Assembly: GCF_004364805.1 (NCBI RefSeq)
Contig: NZ_SOAP01000002.1
Location: forward strand, 682,001 to 746,000
Length of the DNA: 64,000 bases
Source of the DNA: Pelagimonas phthalicica
Lineage (GTDB): Bacteria; Pseudomonadota; Alphaproteobacteria; Rhodobacterales; Rhodobacteraceae
Reading direction: 5' to 3'
A model generated the notes under the pieces. The model worked only from the letters and a program-made list of their open reading frames with translations, made no database searches and was not told where the DNA came from. Every line of letters begins with the position of its first letter. Within the stretch, counting starts at the first letter, position 1. The translations under genes and the position numbers were made by a program. Of the stretch, positions 59,282-64,000 are shown one piece after another.

Positions 59282-60688
59282 ATGAGCGCAAAAGACTTGC
59301 TCAAACTGATCAAGGACGAGGACGTCGCTTACGTCGACATCCGTTTCACAGATCCACGCGGCAAACTGCAGCACGTGACCGTTCAAGAGGACCAGGTCGA
59401 CGAAGACTTCCTCGAAGAAGGCTTCATGTTTGACGGTTCCTCCATCGCTGGCTGGAAATCCATCGAAGCATCTGACATGAAACTGATGCCCGACTGCGAC
59501 AGCGCTTATATCGACCCGTTCTACGCGGAAAAAACCGTCTGTGTTCACTGCTCCATCGTTGAGCCTGACACCGGCGAAGCCTATGAGCGTGACCCGCGCG
59601 GCACCGCACAGAAAGCCGAAGCCTACCTGAAATCCTCCGGCATCGGCGACGTTGCTTACATGGGTCCAGAGGCGGAATTCTTCCTGTTTGACGATGTTCG
59701 TTTCTCGAACTCGATCAACAAAGTGTCCTACGAAGTCGACGCCATCGACGGCTCCTGGAACACCGACACCGAATACGAAATGGGCAATACCGGCCACCGT
59801 CCGGGCGTCAAAGGCGGTTACTTCCCCGTCAACCCAATCGATGACGCGCAGGACATCCGTTCCGAAATGCTGTCGACCATGAAGCGCCTCGGCATGAAAA
59901 CCGACAAGCACCACCACGAAGTGGCGTCCTGTCAGCACGAGCTGGGCCTGATCTTTGACAGCCTGACCAAGCAAGCGGACGAGCTGCAGAAATACAAATA
60001 CGTCATCCACAACGTTGCGCAGGCCTATGGCAAGACCGCAACCTTTATGCCCAAGCCGATCGCAGGCGATAACGGCACCGGCATGCACGTGAACATGTCG
60101 ATCTGGAAAGACGGCAAGCCTCTCTTTGCAGGTGACAAATACGCGGACCTGTCTCAGGAAGCGCTGTACTTCATCGGTGGTATCCTGAAGCACGCCAAGA
60201 CCCTGAACGCGTTCACCAACCCGTCCACCAACTCCTACAAGCGTCTGATCCCGGGCTTCGAAGCTCCTGTTCTGCGCGCCTATTCCGCACGTAACCGTTC
60301 CGGTTGTGTTCGTATTCCTTGGACCGAATCCCCCAAGGCCAAGCGCGTTGAAGCTCGCTTCCCTGATCCGTCCTCCAACCCATACCTGTGCTTCGCGGCC
60401 CTGCTGATGGCTGGTATCGACGGCATCAAGAACAAGATCGATCCAGGCGAAGCCATGGACAAAAACCTCTATGATCTGCCTGCCGAAGAGCTGGCCGGTA
60501 TCCCGACAGTATGTGGCTCCCTGCGTGAAGCCATGGAATGCCTGGAAGCGGATCATGACTTCCTTCTGGCCGGTGACGTGTTCACCAAAGACCAGATCGA
60601 CGGCTATATCGCCCTCAAAATGGAAGAGATCGAAACCTACGAGCACACGCCGCACCCTGTTGAATTCGGCATGTACTACAGCTGCTAA
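59282..60688 (+). CDS. glnA: Glutamine synthetase, type I
   Basis: 468 residues, standard length. [11 protein letters not shown] and [18 protein letters not shown] mark the N-terminal beta-grasp domain. The catalytic domain has [46 protein letters not shown] and RSGCVRIPW. The adenylylation Tyr is in [10 protein letters not shown]. It makes glutamine from glutamate, ATP and ammonia as a dodecamer. P-II upstream controls it through adenylyltransferase. An intrinsic terminator follows. Confidence 0.98.
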   Translation: MSAKDLLKLIKDEDVAYVDIRFTDPRGKLQHVTVQEDQVDEDFLEEGFMFDGSSIAGWKSIEASDMKLMPDCDSAYIDPFYAEKTVCVHCSIVEPDTGEAYERDPRGTAQKAEAYLKSSGIGDVAYMGPEAEFFLFDDVRFSNSINKVSYEVDAIDGSWNTDTEYEMGNTGHRPGVKGGYFPVNPIDDAQDIRSEMLSTMKRLGMKTDKHHHEVASCQHELGLIFDSLTKQADELQKYKYVIHNVAQAYGKTATFMPKPIAGDNGTGMHVNMSIWKDGKPLFAGDKYADLSQEALYFIGGILKHAKTLNAFTNPSTNSYKRLIPGFEAPVLRAYSARNRSGCVRIPWTESPKAKRVEARFPDPSSNPYLCFAALLMAGIDGIKNKIDPGEAMDKNLYDLPAEELAGIPTVCGSLREAMECLEADHDFLLAGDVFTKDQIDGYIALKMEEIETYEHTPHPVEFGMYYSC

Positions 60689-60712
60689 GCTGCGGTTTCC
60701 AAAACCTTACGG

Positions 60713-60742
60713 AAAGGCACCCTTTGGGGTGCCTTTTCTTTT
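60713..60742 (+). terminator. Intrinsic terminator after glnA
   Basis: Perfect AAAGGCACCC-tttg-GGGTGCCTTT stem followed by TCTTTTA. Confidence 0.9.
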
Positions 60743-61007
60743 ACGCCTTCTTGATCCCTGTGGCAGCCGCCTTGTTTTCGGCCACATTATTGCCAACAAT
60801 TTTACGAAACTCTCCGCCAATCCCTGGCTTTTATGTGGCATTTGGCCCCGATTGCGACGCTTTGAACAAAATTCAGCGCAATTGTGACCGGCAGAAGGCA
60901 AGCTTGCCTTGTCCCCGCCTTAGTCGCTGCAAACACGCCTCACACCCGCCCATCTCGACGCGCAAGCTGTCAATCAGGCAACCACCTGAACCTGAGAGAG
61001 CGCTGAC
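60743..61007. other. Spacer after glnA
   Basis: 265 bp with no gene recognised. It should hold the promoter of the gene at 61008. GAGAGAG lies before that gene's ATG. Confidence 0.4.
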
Positions 61008-61604
61008 ATGGAACGCAACATGGCCACCACGGCGACCCTGACCTTCACCGAGGATCGCTTTGTCTCCCTGTCCAAATTGTCGGAGATCCTGACAACAGCA
61101 CTGTTGCGCGTCAAAGAGGTGGTTGCCGCCGTTGAAACCGAGCAAAACAAGCTGATCATCACCTGTGACCGCTATTGCACCGTTCTGGATGTGATCTATG
61201 GCGAAAAGCATACGCAGCTGACGGTGTGCGTGCTGGACAAGCCAAAAGATGCGGAAACCAGCCGTGAAACCAAGCTGGCGCATCTGGCCTTTTTGCTGTT
61301 TCCGCTGTGCCTGAACCTGCCTGCCACCTATCTGACCTGGCCGCTCAGCGATGTGCACATTCCGCGTCAACGCTTTGTCGATGGGCTTGCGGATAGTTTC
61401 AAACAGCACAAACCAGAGCCAAAACCTCAACCTGTCGCATCCGACGAACTTCCAGATGAAGAAGACCTGCGCGACATGATCCGACAGGCGTCCCATTCAC
61501 TGCAAGCCAATCCGCGCAGCAAGCCAGAGCATGTCAAAACGCCCCGCTCGGTGTTTGACCGCCTCTCCCAAGCGGCCCGCCCGGTATTATCCTCGCTGCA
61601 TTAA
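61008..61604 (+). CDS. Hypothetical protein
   Basis: 198 residues starting MERNMATTATLTFTEDRF with a GAGAGAG ribosome site. No family is recognised. A central hydrophobic run, AHLAFLLFPLCLNLPATYLTWPLSDV (91-116 by approximate count), could be one membrane-associated helix but is short of polar flanks. The C-terminal 60 residues are charged and Pro-rich (KQHKPEPKPQPVASDELPDEEDL) and end in FDRLSQAARPVLSSLH. The gene after it converges with only two bases between the stops. Confidence 0.75.
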   Translation: MERNMATTATLTFTEDRFVSLSKLSEILTTALLRVKEVVAAVETEQNKLIITCDRYCTVLDVIYGEKHTQLTVCVLDKPKDAETSRETKLAHLAFLLFPLCLNLPATYLTWPLSDVHIPRQRFVDGLADSFKQHKPEPKPQPVASDELPDEEDLRDMIRQASHSLQANPRSKPEHVKTPRSVFDRLSQAARPVLSSLH

Positions 61605-61606
61605 AC

Positions 61607-62491
61607 TTAATGCATTTCTGGCCGCGGCCAGTGCTTTTTGATCGTCTCGGCCAGATCCTGCCTTGTCAGGCTACGCGCCCAATTTGGCCCCGCCGCGACA
61701 AAACCGATAAACGTCAACGATGGGTCAACAAGCCCATGCGCCGCGATGGCGTCAGGCACAATCAAGCTCCGCCCATAGGCCTGTTGTTGCGGCAATTTCA
61801 GCCCCGGCATGGCAAGGTTCACCAGTTCGGCGCAAAACAGACACTCCTGCGTTTGCAGATCCATATGCATGTCAAAAGGCTTGTCCCATTGCGCCATAAG
61901 CACCTGCAAGGCGTGACGTTTTTCGGCCTGGGTCAGGTTTGGGCGAAACACTCCAACCCCGTCTACATCCAAGATGTTCTCAACCGGAGAAAACATCACC
62001 CGTGGCGGCGTGGATTCATAAAACACCTGCCCATTGCGGATCTTGTCGCGATGCGGGTCCAACGCTGATAGCTGCCACAACCCATGTGCGCGCAACTGCT
62101 TTTCAGTGCCAAGATAGACCAGCGAGTGTTTGAAATAGCCGGGAATGAAATAGCCGTTGATCTGGCTGCGATCATTGGTCAGCAGGATATCCATGGGGCG
62201 CAGGTGGCGCTGGACAAATTCCCAGGCCTCCGGCTTATCCTTCAGATAAGGCTGGCGCAGGTGATGGGCGTCATTGACGATCGAGGCGCGATCCGCCTTG
62301 GGCTCAATCATCGCAATGATCGGATCAGGATAGCGATCCACGCCGATACAGCAGGTCTTGGCCACCGAAGCCACATCCGTCTCTGGCCCGGCAGTCATGA
62401 CCGGGTAATTTGTGCAACTGGACAGCATGGCCAGCGCGCATAGGGTTTGGGCCAGTTTCGCAACCCGGCCCCTGCCAAAGCCCAATTTCAT
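61607..62491 (-). CDS. YiiX/YebB-like permuted papain-fold lipoprotein
   Basis: 294 residues from the ATG at 62491, with GGGGGT upstream; a longer frame upstream is not supported. A lipoprotein signal precedes the lipobox LSS-C (MLSSCTNYPV). The C-terminal domain has the NlpC/P60-like permuted layout: GDxL-like PMDILLTNDRS, the catalytic His in YFKHSLVYLGT, and the Cys in CLFCAELVNLAMPGL. It probably is a membrane-anchored cysteine hydrolase of lipid, amide or peptidoglycan bonds. Divergent from the lytic transglycosylase gene, which fits a cell-envelope role. Confidence 0.8.
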   Translation of the reverse strand: MKLGFGRGRVAKLAQTLCALAMLSSCTNYPVMTAGPETDVASVAKTCCIGVDRYPDPIIAMIEPKADRASIVNDAHHLRQPYLKDKPEAWEFVQRHLRPMDILLTNDRSQINGYFIPGYFKHSLVYLGTEKQLRAHGLWQLSALDPHRDKIRNGQVFYESTPPRVMFSPVENILDVDGVGVFRPNLTQAEKRHALQVLMAQWDKPFDMHMDLQTQECLFCAELVNLAMPGLKLPQQQAYGRSLIVPDAIAAHGLVDPSLTFIGFVAAGPNWARSLTRQDLAETIKKHWPRPEMH

Positions 62492-62648
62492 CGCCACCCC
62501 CAAATTTCCCTTCACGGACATCAAAGCCGAGGGAACCGGCCCGGGATAGGGGCGTTTTCGCCGCATGGGGTCAGGAATTCCCCCTTGGCCCAACGCTTTG
62601 AAACCGGTTATCGTCGCCACGAAGTTATTCCAATTTTCGGAGAGCCTG

Positions 62649-63470
62649 ATGCGCCGTTTCGTTTCCGCCCTTTGTCTTTCACTTTTGACCGCCGGGTTGG
62701 GCGCTGGCCCTGCCATGGCCGCGAGCTGCGGCAATGACGGATCGGGCTTTAACGCCTGGAAAAAAGAATTCGCCCGCGAAGCCCAGGCCGCAGGCGTGAA
62801 ACAGCGCGGCATCGATGCGCTGATGGGGGCCAGCTATTCCCACGGCACGATCAAGGCGGATCGCAGCCAAAAGGGTGTGAAATACTCCTTTGATAAGTTT
62901 GTAAAAATCCGCCTCGGCTCGCTTGATGGCTTTGCCTCGGGCGCGCGCAAACGCAAGGCCCGCAATGCCGGATTCTATGCCGGTCTGGAAAAACGCTATG
63001 GCGTGCCCGCCGGTGTGGTGATCGCCATTCATGGCATGGAAACCGCCTATGGCAAATTCATGTGGCCGAAAAAGGCACCAACCGTCGTGTCGTCGATCCT
63101 GACCGTGGCCTATGACTGCCGTCGCTCTGATTTCTTTACCCCGCACGCCCTCGCCGCCCTCAAAATGGTGGATCGCGGCATGCTGAGCCCGAACCAGAAA
63201 GGCGCGTATCACGGCGAGTTGGGCCATACCCAATTCCTGCCGGGCAATGCCATGCGTTACGGTGTGGACGGCAATGGCGATGGCCGCGTCGATTTCTATA
63301 ACGAAGCAGATGCGCTGGCCTCGACCGCGAATTTCCTGCGCCAGAAAGGCTGGAAACCGGGCAAAGGCTATCAGGAAGGCGAGCCAAACTTTCGCGTGCT
63401 GAATGAATGGAACGCTGCGACGGTCTATCAAAAAGCCATCGCAGCCTCGGCCATTCGCATCGACCGCTAA
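62649..63470 (+). CDS. Lytic murein transglycosylase (MltB-like)
   Basis: 273 residues from the ATG at 62649 (GGAGAG upstream). Residues 1-22 are a signal peptide (RRFVSALCLSLLTAGLGAGPAMAAS). The catalytic Glu is in VVIAIHGMETAYGKFMW, with PTVVSSILTVAYDCRRSDFF, GHTQFLPGNAMRYGVDGNGDG and ADALASTANFLRQKGWKPG as MltB-type substrate-groove motifs. It cleaves MurNAc-GlcNAc bonds to 1,6-anhydro products in the periplasm. It is shorter than E. coli MltB and lacks a lipobox, so it is probably soluble. Product sugars could feed the MurQ/NagA locus at 27-37 kb. Confidence 0.9.
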   Translation: MRRFVSALCLSLLTAGLGAGPAMAASCGNDGSGFNAWKKEFAREAQAAGVKQRGIDALMGASYSHGTIKADRSQKGVKYSFDKFVKIRLGSLDGFASGARKRKARNAGFYAGLEKRYGVPAGVVIAIHGMETAYGKFMWPKKAPTVVSSILTVAYDCRRSDFFTPHALAALKMVDRGMLSPNQKGAYHGELGHTQFLPGNAMRYGVDGNGDGRVDFYNEADALASTANFLRQKGWKPGKGYQEGEPNFRVLNEWNAATVYQKAIAASAIRIDR

Positions 63471-63525
63471 GCCGATCTGACGGGCGCGTTTACCCTGCGT
63501 TAACCAAATGGGCACAAGCGATCCG

Positions 63526-63540
63526 TTAAAAGTCTCTTAA
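63526..63540. promoter_or_regulatory. CtrA-type box TTAA-N7-TTAA
   Basis: TTAA (63526) and TTAA (63537) separated by seven bases, the CtrA consensus, upstream of the gene at 63623. A second TTAACC half-site is at 63500. Confidence 0.45.
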
Positions 63541-63545
63541 AATCT

Positions 63546-63583
63546 TTATTCCGCCCGATTATGACCAAAGTCGGGTGGAATAA
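63546..63583. promoter_or_regulatory. Long dyad upstream of the last gene
   Basis: Arms TTATTCCGCCCGA (63546-63558) and TCGGGTGGAATAA (63571-63583) pair over 13 positions with one wobble around a 12-nt loop. No T-run follows directly. It could be an operator or a leader hairpin. Confidence 0.6.
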
Positions 63584-63622
63584 ACGGTCCTCAAGATAAA
63601 TCTATTGATCTTTGAGGACAGT

Positions 63623-64000
63623 ATGTACGCCACCGAATATCCATATGCCGGGTTGATTTTGCCTGATGCATCGGATCTTGATCCACGCCCTTATTTGAAC
63701 GCGGCCCGCCGCGTGCTGGCGCGGCTGGACCCTCACCCCACTGGCGGCACACGTCTGGACCCGACAGAGAACATGGTACATGGCAATGTCTTTGGCATGC
63801 GCATCGACCCTCAGGAAGACAGCGATTACGGCCCCCGCATGGTGATCGAGGTGGTCACCAGCCAAGGCCAGCCAACCGAAGACGAAGCCGCCGCGCAGAT
63901 CCTGTCAGACACGGTTTTGCAAGCGCTCAAGGCCTCGCCCGCCGATATTATCGAATGGTACTCGCCTGACGTGCTTTTGGACGCCGAGGATTTTGTCCGC
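63623..64000 (+). CDS. Hypothetical protein, C-terminally cut by the window
   Basis: An open frame from the ATG at 63623 (GAGGA shortly upstream) to the window end, 126 residues so far. It starts MYATEYPYAGLILPDASDLD and includes RRVLARLDPHPTGGTRLDPTENMV and RMVIEVVTSQGQPTEDEAA. No membrane segment or known domain is seen in this part. Upstream are a CtrA-type box and a long dyad. The function cannot be given. Confidence 0.7.
   Translation, partial: MYATEYPYAGLILPDASDLDPRPYLNAARRVLARLDPHPTGGTRLDPTENMVHGNVFGMRIDPQEDSDYGPRMVIEVVTSQGQPTEDEAAAQILSDTVLQALKASPADIIEWYSPDVLLDAEDFVR

Overview
The window looks like chromosomal DNA of an alphaproteobacterium of the Rhodobacterales (Roseobacter/Rhodobacteraceae type). 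The evidence is GC-rich coding sequence, compact operons, and gene neighbourhoods typical of that group: surA-pdxA-rsmA, prfA-prmC-DUF4167, acpP-fabG-fabD, rpsF-rpsR-rplI and nnr-glnB-glnA. No replication origin, insertion sequence, integrase, CRISPR array or rRNA gene was seen. One tRNA gene, tRNA-Leu(UAG), lies at about 56.2 kb.

Region by region: 0-2.5 kb is the end of a SurA-like chaperone followed by pdxA and rsmA. At 2.5-5.9 kb a TetR regulator diverges from a two-gene molybdenum hydroxylase of the isoquinoline 1-oxidoreductase type, with two matched palindromic operator candidates between them. 6-18.9 kb is mostly housekeeping (DUF4167, prmC, prfA, agmatinase-family, M20 amidohydrolase, mazG, acpP/fabG/fabD). 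It also holds an iron-binding protein gene under an iron-box palindrome and a cytochrome b561-YceI fusion facing a stand-alone YceI gene. 19-24.9 kb holds the S6-S18-L9 operon, a degenerate ImmA/IrrE-like protein, a soluble PAS-chemoreceptor, trigger factor and a PilZ-like protein. An RTX repeat protein follows. 26.8-37 kb is an amino-sugar (GlcNAc/MurNAc) catabolic locus built as two divergent operons: nagA, SIS deaminase, GntR and kinase on one side; murQ, a sugar ABC transporter and an oxidoreductase on the other. Periodic GGTAT repeats sit in the shared promoter region.

The most unusual part is 38.3-56.0 kb, an accessory island ending beside the tRNA-Leu gene. It looks like a composite natural-product cluster. 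One module has a 65-residue candidate precursor peptide, a radical SAM/SPASM maturase with a complete cysteine set, and a bicovalent FAD oxidase of berberine-bridge type. A second has an AurF-like diiron N-oxygenase with all seven metal ligands at AurF spacing, a methyltransferase, an MFS exporter and a variant asparagine synthetase. A third has a free-standing carrier protein, an AMP-forming ligase, a type II thioesterase, an HSL-type esterase, a membrane hydroxylase/desaturase and a GNAT acetyltransferase. MetZ and ChaC family genes and a DMT exporter lie among them. I recognise no known product for this combination.

56.4-64 kb returns to core genes: a Hint-domain protein, nnr with an in-frame GC-rich repeat insertion, glnB, glnA, a permuted papain-like lipoprotein, a lytic transglycosylase, and a partial unknown gene behind a long DNA dyad and a CtrA-type box. 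A family of tandem 20-23 nt AT-rich palindromes punctuates gene ends in the core regions and was not seen in the island.
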